From: CAIPBY01 sp041671305 | GTDB lineage: Bacteria > Patescibacteriota > Patescibacteriia > 2-01-FULL-39-33 | Direction: 5' to 3' | Length of the DNA: 8,901 bases | Assembly (NCBI GenBank): GCA_041671305.1 | Contig: JBAZBX010000025.1 | Span: 1 to 8,901, forward strand | In this document: one piece after another, positions 1-4,653 of the stretch | Layout of the letters: every line of letters starts with the position of its first letter | Numbering within the stretch: position 1 is the stretch's first letter | Notes under the pieces: generated by a model | Database searches by the model: none | Told to the model about the DNA's origin: nothing | Seen by the model: the letters and a program-made list of their open reading frames with translations, nothing else | Made by a program: the position numbers and the translations under genes

Positions 1-78
1 CATGAGTTTCAGTACGGCTGGAGTCGCTACATCAGTGTGGCAGCGAGGGTCATAGTTTCTATCGTGAAGCCTGTGCAT
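1..78 (-). CDS. Unrecognised protein, N-terminal 26 codons only (or 5' part of a structured RNA)
   Basis: Reading leftward from an ATG at 78-76, 26 codons stay open to the window edge. The peptide begins MHRLHDRNYDPRCHTD and contains the run VATPAVLKLM. I do not recognise a family. It lies downstream of a consensus promoter at 161-189, and an AAAGGAG motif at 101-95 lies between promoter and ATG. That motif is 16 bases from the ATG, too far for an ordinary Shine-Dalgarno site, and no in-frame ATG, GTG or TTG lies between them. The five bases GGAGT at 98-94 could pair with ACTCC at 24-20 inside the reading frame, and a small ATAG-AAA-CTAT hairpin lies between them, so a regulatory or structural RNA is a real alternative to a protein. 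The rest of the gene is outside the window. Confidence 0.35.
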   Translation of the reverse strand, partial: MHRLHDRNYDPRCHTDVATPAVLKLM

Positions 79-160
79 GTCTATTTCCGTCTCACTCCTT
101 TCTGTTTTTTCTCATCAAGATGACGAGAATTTCTGGTTTGTACAAAAGGTCACAGAGAAT

Positions 161-189
161 ATTATAGCGTATTAGTAGTTGTTTGTCAA
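161..189 (-). promoter_or_regulatory. Consensus sigma-70-type promoter reading left
   Basis: On the minus strand the -35 box TTGACA (189-184) and -10 box TATAAT (166-161) both match consensus perfectly and are separated by the ideal 17 bases. Transcription would start near 154, giving a leader of about 75 bases before the ATG at 78. The leader holds an imperfect hairpin around 132-112 (CATC-TT-GATG core flanked by TTCT/AGAA). A promoter this close to consensus suggests a strongly expressed RNA or protein to the left. I found no comparable rightward promoter for the U32 gene in 190-335. Confidence 0.8.
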
Positions 190-242
190 GGTGGCCAAGG
201 GATTTAATTTAATAATGCAGAATTTAGACAATATTTAGTCTT

Positions 243-308
243 ATGAAAAATAACTATAAATTGGAGCTTCTCGCGCCGGCGGGCTGGCCTCGCCAAAGCC
301 GTATTTAA
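243..308 (+). pseudogene. 5' stub of a U32-family gene (21 codons, then stop)
   Basis: ATG at 243 opens a reading frame encoding MKNNYKLELLAPAG, then WPRQSRI and a TAA at 306-308. The downstream U32 protein begins MSRKLNLELLAPAG, so the stub matches its first 14 codons with no gap, exactly 93 bases upstream. LELLAPAG is the usual opening strand of U32 proteins. After the glycine the match stops abruptly and a GC-rich hairpin sequence begins. It may be the remnant of a tandem U32 paralogue (such pairs occur in other bacteria, for example yrrN-yrrO in Bacillus subtilis), a partial duplication, or a translated upstream leader peptide. Confidence 0.6.
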
Positions 309-376
309 AAATTTCAAGTAAGTTAAATAAAATAAATGTCTAGGAAATTAAATCTTGAGCTTCTCGCGCCGGCGGG
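264..376 (+). repeat. 20-base direct repeat, copies at 264-283 and 357-376
   Basis: The 20 bases starting GAGCTTCTCGCG and ending CCGGCGGG occur identically at both places, 93 bases apart. They encode ELLAPAG in both the upstream stub and the intact U32 gene. The exact identity includes synonymous positions, while the codons just upstream (KNNYK against SRKLN) differ. The second copy lies inside the U32 coding sequence. Confidence 0.85.
282..300. repeat. Short GC-rich imperfect hairpin next to the U32 stub
   Basis: GGCT (282-285) pairs with AGCC (297-300), and GGC (286-288) pairs with GCC (292-294) around a CTC loop, leaving two bulged A residues. The stretch CCTCGCCAAAGCC resembles CCTCCGCCAAGGC at the start of the palindrome inside ruvA, differing by one missing C and one A/G change. 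It could be a degenerate member of the same small interspersed repeat family. It is short, so chance is possible. Confidence 0.35.
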
Positions 377-1556
377 AGATCTCTCAAAACTTAAATATGC
401 TTATGCTTATGGCGCCGATGCCGTGTATTTGGGTTTGCCGGATTTTTCTCTGCGCGCCAAAACCGGTTTTGATCTGCTAACTCTCCGGGAGGGAATTGGT
501 TATGCTCACCAGCTCAAGAAAAAAGTTTATGTGACCGTAAATATTTTTGCGCACAACAAGCAGATTGATTTACTGCCACGATTTCTCAAACATATTAGCA
601 AGATAAGGCCAGATGCCATTATTTTGTCTGACCCGGGAGTGCTTCAACTAGTCAAAAAATATTTGCCGAAAATCGCTATTCATCTCTCCACTCAGGCCAA
701 TACTTTAAATTACGAAGCCGTAAAATTTTGGCAGAAAAATGGCGTGAAGAGAATTATCCTGGGTCGGGAAGCGACTTTGGAAGATATCAGGGAGATACAT
801 CATCAAGCGCCCAAGATGGAGTTGGAAATTTTTGTCCATGGTGCCATGTGCATGAGTTATTCCGGACGGTGCTATCTCTCGGCTTGGCTCAATAATCGTA
901 GCGCCAATGAAGGCTCGTGCACTCAGCCTTGCCGGTGGAATTATAAACTATATATGGAAGAGCCGCTTCGGCCAGGCGTGATGATTCCTTTGGAAGAAGA
1001 TGAGAAGGGAATTTATATTTTGAATTCCAAGGACTTATGCCTGATTGATTATTTGGCAGAATTGAAAAAGGCCGGAGTTGTTTCCATAAAAATTGAAGGC
1101 CGAACCAAAAGTCATTATTATGTGGCTGTGGTTTCAAAGGCTTATCGTCTGGCCTTGGATAATTTAAATAATAAAGCTAAGCTTAAATCCGCCAAGATTG
1201 AGTTGCAGAAAATTGATAATCGCGGATATACCACGGGGTTTTTGCTTGGCAATGAAGGAATTAAAAGGCAGGAGTTCAAGACTTCCAAGCAAGTTAGCGA
1301 TTGGCAATTTGTGGGAGAAGTGATTGAAGTCAAGAGTAAGACGATTTATTTCAAACCGCACAACATGCTAAGAGCAGGCGATGAATTAGAATTGCTTACG
1401 CCCAAAGATTGTTATAGGATAAGGGTAAAGGAATTTGTCAATTCTAAGGGTGAAAAATTGTCGGAAGTTCATGGCGGAACGCAGGAAATTTACAGCTTTG
1501 AGTTATCTAGAAAAATTAAAATTGATTGGGGAATAATTAGAAAAAAACAAATATAA
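336..1556 (+). CDS. U32-family RNA hydroxylation protein (TrhP/YrrO/YegQ-like)
   Basis: A 406-residue protein historically called peptidase U32. Characterised relatives hydroxylate RNA (TrhP on tRNA wobble uridine, RlhA on 23S rRNA) or ubiquinone precursors (UbiU/UbiV) and carry a 4Fe-4S cluster; few are true proteases. The N-terminus has the LELLAPAGDLSKLKYA strand and helix that open the TIM-barrel-like domain. The family signature EIFVHGAMCMSYSGRCYLS lies at 164-182. Four likely cluster cysteines are C172, C179, C195 and C235, the last in SKDLC, followed by KIEGRTKS around 252-259. A C-terminal beta domain covers roughly 325-395. TrhP-type is favoured by length and the NSKDLCLIDYL motif, but the exact substrate is not decidable here. 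The start at 336 has no clear Shine-Dalgarno; it aligns with the family N-terminus. ruvA begins one base after its stop, so the two are probably co-transcribed. Confidence 0.88.
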   Translation: MSRKLNLELLAPAGDLSKLKYAYAYGADAVYLGLPDFSLRAKTGFDLLTLREGIGYAHQLKKKVYVTVNIFAHNKQIDLLPRFLKHISKIRPDAIILSDPGVLQLVKKYLPKIAIHLSTQANTLNYEAVKFWQKNGVKRIILGREATLEDIREIHHQAPKMELEIFVHGAMCMSYSGRCYLSAWLNNRSANEGSCTQPCRWNYKLYMEEPLRPGVMIPLEEDEKGIYILNSKDLCLIDYLAELKKAGVVSIKIEGRTKSHYYVAVVSKAYRLALDNLNNKAKLKSAKIELQKIDNRGYTTGFLLGNEGIKRQEFKTSKQVSDWQFVGEVIEVKSKTIYFKPHNMLRAGDELELLTPKDCYRIRVKEFVNSKGEKLSEVHGGTQEIYSFELSRKIKIDWGIIRKKQI

Positions 1557-1557
1557 C

Positions 1558-2163
1558 ATGATTGCTTATCTTCGCGGAAAATTGATTTTTAAATCCAGTC
1601 TTATCAAAAAAGATAATTATCTTATTATTGATGTAAATGGTGTGGGATACAAAGTATATGTCCTGGATAAAATTTTTACAGACCAACCCTCCTCCGCCAA
1701 GGCTATGGCGGGCAAGCAGGATGATTTGGAATTATATATTTTTACTCAGGTGGCGGAAACAGCTTTGGATTTATACGGATTTTCTTCGCAGGAAGAGCTT
1801 AATTTTTTTGAATTATTAATTTCCATTTCTGGCATCGGTCCGAAGTCGGCCATGGACATACTTCGCAAAGCCAAAGTTGAGGATTTGACCAAGGCGGTGC
1901 AGACCGGAAATGACGAGGTGTTGAGTAAGGTGTCAGGATTGGGCGCTAAGACGGCGCAGAAAATAGTTTTGGGACTCAAAGATAAATTAGGTGGCGCAGA
2001 ACTCGGTTCGTCGCAATGGGATGCTCGTTTCGGCGATGCGTTTGAAGCCCTTATCGGACTTGGCTATCAGCCGGCACAGGTCAAGGAAGCTTTGACGCAG
2101 TGCCAAGCGGAAGATGTGGGAGAAAGAGTCAAGGAAGCTCTCAAATATTTATCAAAAAATTAA
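1558..2163 (+). CDS. ruvA: Holliday junction branch migration protein RuvA
   Basis: A 201-residue RuvA, the tetrameric protein that binds four-way DNA junctions and loads the RuvB helicase for branch migration in recombination repair. Domain I (OB fold, about 1-75) has the VNGVGYKVYV strand and the TALDLYGF end. Domain II has two helix-hairpin-helix motifs that grip DNA backbone: SGIGPKS at 91-97 and SGLGAKT at 126-132, followed by AQKIVLGLKDKL. After a short linker, domain III (about 157-201, ALIGLGYQPAQVKEAL) is the RuvB-binding UBA-like fold. Against E. coli RuvA, as I recall it, the loop before LYIFTQ is about nine residues longer, and that extra stretch (PSSAKAMAGK, about 44-53) is encoded by a palindromic repeat. 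It starts one base after the U32 stop, with no Shine-Dalgarno of its own. Neither ruvB nor ruvC is adjacent. A strong terminator follows. Confidence 0.95.
   Translation: MIAYLRGKLIFKSSLIKKDNYLIIDVNGVGYKVYVLDKIFTDQPSSAKAMAGKQDDLELYIFTQVAETALDLYGFSSQEELNFFELLISISGIGPKSAMDILRKAKVEDLTKAVQTGNDEVLSKVSGLGAKTAQKIVLGLKDKLGGAELGSSQWDARFGDAFEALIGLGYQPAQVKEALTQCQAEDVGERVKEALKYLSKN
1691..1713. repeat. GC-rich palindromic repeat inserted in-frame in ruvA
   Basis: CCGCCA (1694-1699) and TGGCGG (1706-1711) form a perfect 6-bp stem around the loop AGGCTA, extended by one G-T wobble pair (1693/1712). The element is much more GC-rich than the surrounding ruvA sequence. It supplies the extra residues in the RuvA domain I loop and keeps the frame. 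It looks like a protein-tolerated palindromic insertion, comparable in concept to the Rickettsia palindromic elements. A related sequence may be present at 289-300. Copy number elsewhere in the genome cannot be seen from here. Confidence 0.6.
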
Positions 2164-2169
2164 AGAATA

Positions 2170-2215
2170 AAAATTACCGACTCGCAAAGATGGGCGAGTC
2201 GGTAATTTTGTTTTT
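2170..2215. terminator. Bidirectional intrinsic terminator between ruvA and dedA
   Basis: A perfect 16-bp stem (2170-2185 with 2194-2209) encloses an 8-base loop, with a strong GC core ACCGACTCGC/GCGAGTCGGT. On the plus strand it is followed by GTTTTTATAT, and on the minus strand by a T-rich tail (TTTTTATTCTTTA). It begins seven bases after the ruvA stop and lies five bases beyond the dedA stop, so it serves both converging transcripts. Confidence 0.93.
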
Positions 2216-2849
2216 ATATCTTGCTGGATTTTTTCTTGTCTTTGATGTGTTTGAAGATGAAGTAAACAATGCCCAAAGTAATTATGATAACAACAGGCAG
2301 AGAAATATATTTGTTGTATCTTTGGAGCAGTTCCCAATGCTTGCCTAGAAGTGTTCCCACATAAATTAAGAAGCCGTTCCAGAGCGTGGCACCGACAACG
2401 CTATAAAAAATAAATTTTTTCAAATCCATTCTGCCTACTCCGGCTGGGATGGAGATTAAATGCCTTACGACCGGCACGAATCTGGCGATAAAAATCGTGA
2501 CTTCGCCTCGTTTCTTAAACCAGTTTTCGGTCTTGATCAGATCAGCCTCATCCAAGAAAACATATTTGCCCCATTTTTTGACTAATTTGTCTCCGCCATA
2601 AAGACCCATGTAGTAAGAGATAAGAGAACCCGTTAAACTGCCCAGTGAAGCAAAAAACAAGACAAGCCAAAAATTAAATTTTCCGGTTTGAACTAGGAAT
2701 CCGGCAAACGGCAAAACTGCTTCCGAGGGAATAGGTATGATCATACTTTCCATTACCATAAGCACAAAAATTCCAGGATATCCTAGGAATGATGTGGTGG
2801 CGATGGCGAATTGACCCAGCAGGGCGATTATTTGATGAAGGTATGACAT
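2214..2849 (-). CDS. DedA-family membrane protein (SNARE-associated/VTT fold)
   Basis: A 211-residue integral membrane protein. DedA proteins act in the cytoplasmic membrane; some members (UptA) recycle undecaprenyl phosphate to the inner face, and others move phospholipids. Family features visible are the acidic re-entrant segment MESMIIPIPSEAVLPFAGF at about 33-51 (E34, E43), the glycine-rich helix LGSLTGSLISYYMG at 69-82, and the signature FIARFVPVVRHLISIPAG at 120-137 with R123 and R129 spaced as in characterised family members. Later helices cover about 143-168 and 182-200, with a lysine-rich cytoplasmic tail. Length is typical. Next door is a Mur ligase, and a lipid-carrier role would fit cell-wall synthesis, though the two genes are divergent rather than in one operon. 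A strong -10 box sits only six bases before the ATG, so the mRNA may be leaderless. No alternative Met occurs before residue 31. Confidence 0.9.
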   Translation of the reverse strand: MSYLHQIIALLGQFAIATTSFLGYPGIFVLMVMESMIIPIPSEAVLPFAGFLVQTGKFNFWLVLFFASLGSLTGSLISYYMGLYGGDKLVKKWGKYVFLDEADLIKTENWFKKRGEVTIFIARFVPVVRHLISIPAGVGRMDLKKFIFYSVVGATLWNGFLIYVGTLLGKHWELLQRYNKYISLPVVIIITLGIVYFIFKHIKDKKKSSKI

Positions 2850-2855
2850 GGAATC

Positions 2856-2884
2856 ATTATATATTTATCTGTAAATTTTGGCAA
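2856..2884 (-). promoter_or_regulatory. Promoter of dedA
   Basis: On the minus strand TTGCCA (2884-2879) and a perfect TATAAT (2861-2856) are separated by 17 bases. The usual start point, about seven bases past the -10 box, falls on or next to the A of the dedA ATG at 2849, leaving essentially no 5' leader. Its -35 box overlaps the candidate -35 box of the opposite promoter. Confidence 0.7.
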
Positions 2885-2905
2885 TTGAAGAAAAATGGAT
2901 AAAAT
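2878..2905 (+). promoter_or_regulatory. Candidate promoter of the murE-like gene
   Basis: TTGGCA (2878-2883) and TAAAAT (2900-2905) are separated by 16 bases. Transcription would start near 2912, about 14 bases before the ATG at 2926, with no Shine-Dalgarno in between. The -35 box lies back to back with that of dedA in the palindrome TTGGCAA. It is weaker than the dedA promoter, and the region is AT-rich enough for chance matches. Confidence 0.45.
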
Positions 2906-2925
2906 GATAAGATGAATAAAATTTA

Positions 2926-4260
2926 ATGGATATGAAAGCATTAATAAAAAAATTAATTCCCCAATCACTGCTCCAAAATTATCATAAATTTCTGGCTGTT
3001 TTGGCAAATATAATTTACGGCCGTCCATCTGAGAAAATGATCGTTATCGGAGTTACCGGTACCAACGGCAAATCCACTACCGCCATTCTGATTGGAAAAA
3101 TTTTGGAAGAAGCGGGATACAAAGTCGGCATCACTTCCACGGCTATTTTTAAGGTGGCGGATAAGGAGTGGCTCAATGACAAAAAGATGACTATGCTGGG
3201 GCGGTTTGCTCTGCAGGGTTTGCTTAGAAGAATGGTCAAGGCGGGATGCAGTTATGCCGTGATTGAGACGTCTTCAGAGGGCATCAGACAGTTTCGTCAC
3301 CTGGGCATACACTATGATGTGTGCGTTTTCACTAATTTGGCGCCGGAGCATATTGAATCGCACGGCAGTTTTGAAAATTACAAAAAAGCCAAGTTGAAAT
3401 TGTTTGCCAAACTTGAAACCGACAATCACAAAACGCTTCACAACAGGGAAATCAAGAAAGTTATCGTGGCCAATGCCGATGATGAACATGCCAAGGACTT
3501 TTTGGATTTCAAAGTGGATGAAAGGAAAGCATATGGCCTGGGCGAAAATCAGTTATTGGGGAATATGCCATATCTCAGGGCGGAAAATATCAGTTACCAT
3601 CATGACGGCACTAAGTTTATGGTTCAGGGCAATGATTTTGATCTCAAATTGCTGGGAAAATTCAATATTTATAATTCTTTATCGGCTATATCAGTGGCGT
3701 TGTCTCAGGGCATAGATATGGAAACTTGCCAAAAATCTTTGGAAAAAGTGACAAACATGCCTGGAAGAATGGAATTTGTAGAGGAGGCAAAGGATTTCAA
3801 GGTTTTGGTGGATTACGCTCCAGAACCCGATAGTATGACCAAAATGTTTGAAAATCTTAAGTTACATAGCGTAGTTTCGGCGGGTAGTAAGATTATTCAC
3901 GTCCTAGGCTCTTGTGGGGGCGGTAGAGACACATCTAGAAGGCCTGTTTTGGGCCAAATTTCGGCTCAGAATGCCGATTACCTGGTAATTACCAATGAAG
4001 ACCCATATGACGATAATCCACGCCTTATAATTGATCAAGTGGCCTCAGGAGGCCTCTCTAGTGGCAAGGTTTTGGGCGAAAATTTGTTTAAAATTGAAGA
4101 TCGGCGGGAAGCCATCAAATTTGCCTTAAGTTTAGCCAAAAAAGGTGATTTGGTGCTTTTGACGGGCAAAGGTTGCGAGCAGGCTATTTGTGTGGCCAAC
4201 GGCAAAAAGATTGCCTGGGATGAAAGAGAAGTGGTTAGAGAATTATTGAAAAATCAATAA
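2926..4260 (+). CDS. MurE-like Mur ligase lacking the N-terminal UDP-binding domain
   Basis: A 444-residue ATP-dependent amide ligase of the Mur family, most like MurE, which adds the third amino acid to UDP-MurNAc-L-Ala-D-Glu in the cytoplasm. Central-domain motifs are the P-loop GVTGTNGKSTT (42-52), ETSSEG (114-119), TNLAPEHIESHGSFENYKKAK (136-156, the last Lys aligning with the carbamylated lysine of MurE) and GKFNIYNSLSA (244-254). The C-terminal domain has PGRMEFV (279-285), VDYAPEPDS (295-303), LGSCGGGRDTSRRP (327-340), TNEDPYDDNPR (356-366) and TGKGCEQA (413-420). The P-loop lies near residue 45 rather than about 110 as in E. coli MurE, so the usual first domain is replaced by a short helical segment. 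The amino-acid specificity motif aligns with EDPY rather than DNPR, so the third residue cannot be called. ATG at 2932 is an alternative start. Family is clear; exact substrate is not. Confidence 0.85.
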   Translation: MDMKALIKKLIPQSLLQNYHKFLAVLANIIYGRPSEKMIVIGVTGTNGKSTTAILIGKILEEAGYKVGITSTAIFKVADKEWLNDKKMTMLGRFALQGLLRRMVKAGCSYAVIETSSEGIRQFRHLGIHYDVCVFTNLAPEHIESHGSFENYKKAKLKLFAKLETDNHKTLHNREIKKVIVANADDEHAKDFLDFKVDERKAYGLGENQLLGNMPYLRAENISYHHDGTKFMVQGNDFDLKLLGKFNIYNSLSAISVALSQGIDMETCQKSLEKVTNMPGRMEFVEEAKDFKVLVDYAPEPDSMTKMFENLKLHSVVSAGSKIIHVLGSCGGGRDTSRRPVLGQISAQNADYLVITNEDPYDDNPRLIIDQVASGGLSSGKVLGENLFKIEDRREAIKFALSLAKKGDLVLLTGKGCEQAICVANGKKIAWDEREVVRELLKNQ

Positions 4261-4333
4261 AATCAGGACAATTGGCTATTAAACAAAAAAATAAAAAATT
4301 CAAGACCGTTTTTTATTAAGATTTTTAATTATC

Positions 4334-4342
4334 TGTGGATAA
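4334..4342 (-). other. Consensus DnaA box, solitary
   Basis: TGTGGATAA is the exact complement of TTATCCACA, the classical high-affinity DnaA box. It is also part of a small inverted repeat (TTATC-TGTG-GATAA, 4329-4342 approximately). A one-mismatch relative, TGTTTATAT, lies at 4356-4364. One strong box in AT-rich DNA can arise by chance, and no cluster or dnaA/dnaN gene is visible, so this is not called an origin. Confidence 0.35.
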
Positions 4343-4473
4343 ATTTGGGATTACTTGTTTATATTGTTGCCACGAATTTATAGTTAGGGGTAACTTATTT
4401 TTGTTATTTTAATTTAAATTTAAACAAAAATTAAATAATATTGACTTTTTAATACTTTTTTCTTTAATTAGTG

Positions 4474-4502
4474 TTGACTTTGAATTAATTTTCTGTTAAT
4501 AT
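4474..4502 (+). promoter_or_regulatory. Promoter of rpoBC
   Basis: TTGACT (4474-4479), 17 bases, then TAATAT (4497-4502) preceded by TG at 4494-4495, giving an extended -10 (TG-T-TAATAT). A shifted TATAAT at 4500-4505 fits consensus better but leaves a 20-base spacer. Transcription should start near 4509, giving a leader of about 145 bases before rpoB. Confidence 0.7.
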
Positions 4503-4521
4503 AATAGCAATCGCTTATTAA

Positions 4522-4553
4522 TTAATCCTGTCATTCGAATACAACAGGATTAA
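4522..4553. promoter_or_regulatory. Perfect 10-bp inverted repeat at the start of the rpoB leader
   Basis: TTAATCCTGT (4522-4531) is exactly complementary to ACAGGATTAA (4544-4553) around a 12-base loop that itself contains the palindrome ATTCGAAT. It begins about 12 bases after the predicted transcription start. There is no T-run after it, so it is not an intrinsic terminator. It could be an operator for a dimeric repressor, a 5' mRNA-stabilising hairpin, or part of an autoregulatory leader. Confidence 0.65.
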
Positions 4554-4643
4554 GTAATTTCCTTGCGTACGTGGGCATTAAAGTAATTACAACTTAACTA
4601 AAATAATAAACTCATTTCTGGTTTCGTGCCAAAAATACGGAAC

Positions 4644-4653
4644 TAAGGATGAA
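4644..4653 (+). promoter_or_regulatory. Ribosome binding site of rpoB, deciding between two starts
   Basis: TAAGGA (4644-4649) is the clearest Shine-Dalgarno match beside any start in the window. It lies four bases before the ATG at 4654, a little close, and 19 bases before the in-frame ATG at 4669, too far. This favours 4654. The weaker GGGAAG at 4656-4661 could serve 4669, where the protein would begin MSKQTNLG. Confidence 0.5.

Larger units (their letters stand above)
4261..4653. other. AT-rich intergenic region carrying the rpoB promoter and leader
   Basis: This 393-base stretch has no credible reading frame. Its first part contains only an AT-only inverted repeat (4290-4298 with 4309-4317) after murE, too weak to call a terminator. 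It then holds a consensus DnaA box, long A/T tracts, two TTGACT boxes (4441-4446 and 4474-4479) of which the second has a good -10 box, and a leader of about 145 bases with two hairpins. The second hairpin (GTTTCGT at 4621-4627 with ACGGAAC at 4637-4643, one G-T pair) lies just ahead of the rpoB ribosome binding site. The sequence AAGTAATT occurs twice (4552-4559 and 4581-4588). No ribosomal protein gene is present. Confidence 0.7.

Noticed and set aside
191..201. GGCCAAGGG upstream of the U32 stub as a third copy of the palindromic repeat
   Set aside because: Only seven bases (GCCAAGG) match and no second arm is present.
1637..1819. Alternative-frame reading frame overlapping ruvA
   Set aside because: It is a shadow of ruvA; RuvA motifs are continuous in the other frame, and the proline-arginine run here comes from the palindrome read in another frame.
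4015..4023. DNPR motif as evidence that the ligase uses meso-diaminopimelate
   Set aside because: It lies seven residues after the TN that anchors the alignment; the aligned specificity motif is EDPY.
4039..4056. GGCCTC-AG-GAGGCC hairpin within the murE-like gene as another repeat-element copy
   Set aside because: The protein around it (QVASGGLSSGKVLG) has the length I expect for the family, so nothing suggests an insertion, and the sequence is unlike the ruvA palindrome.
4290..4317. A terminator after the murE-like gene
   Set aside because: The inverted repeat AATAAAAAA/TTTTTTATT is purely A/T, with a 10-base loop, and would be unstable; it probably reflects local base composition.
4261..4653. 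A possible replication origin
   Set aside because: Only one perfect DnaA box and one weak one are present, with no box cluster, no clear unwinding repeats and no dnaA or dnaN. The AT-richness is explained by the rpoB promoter and leader.
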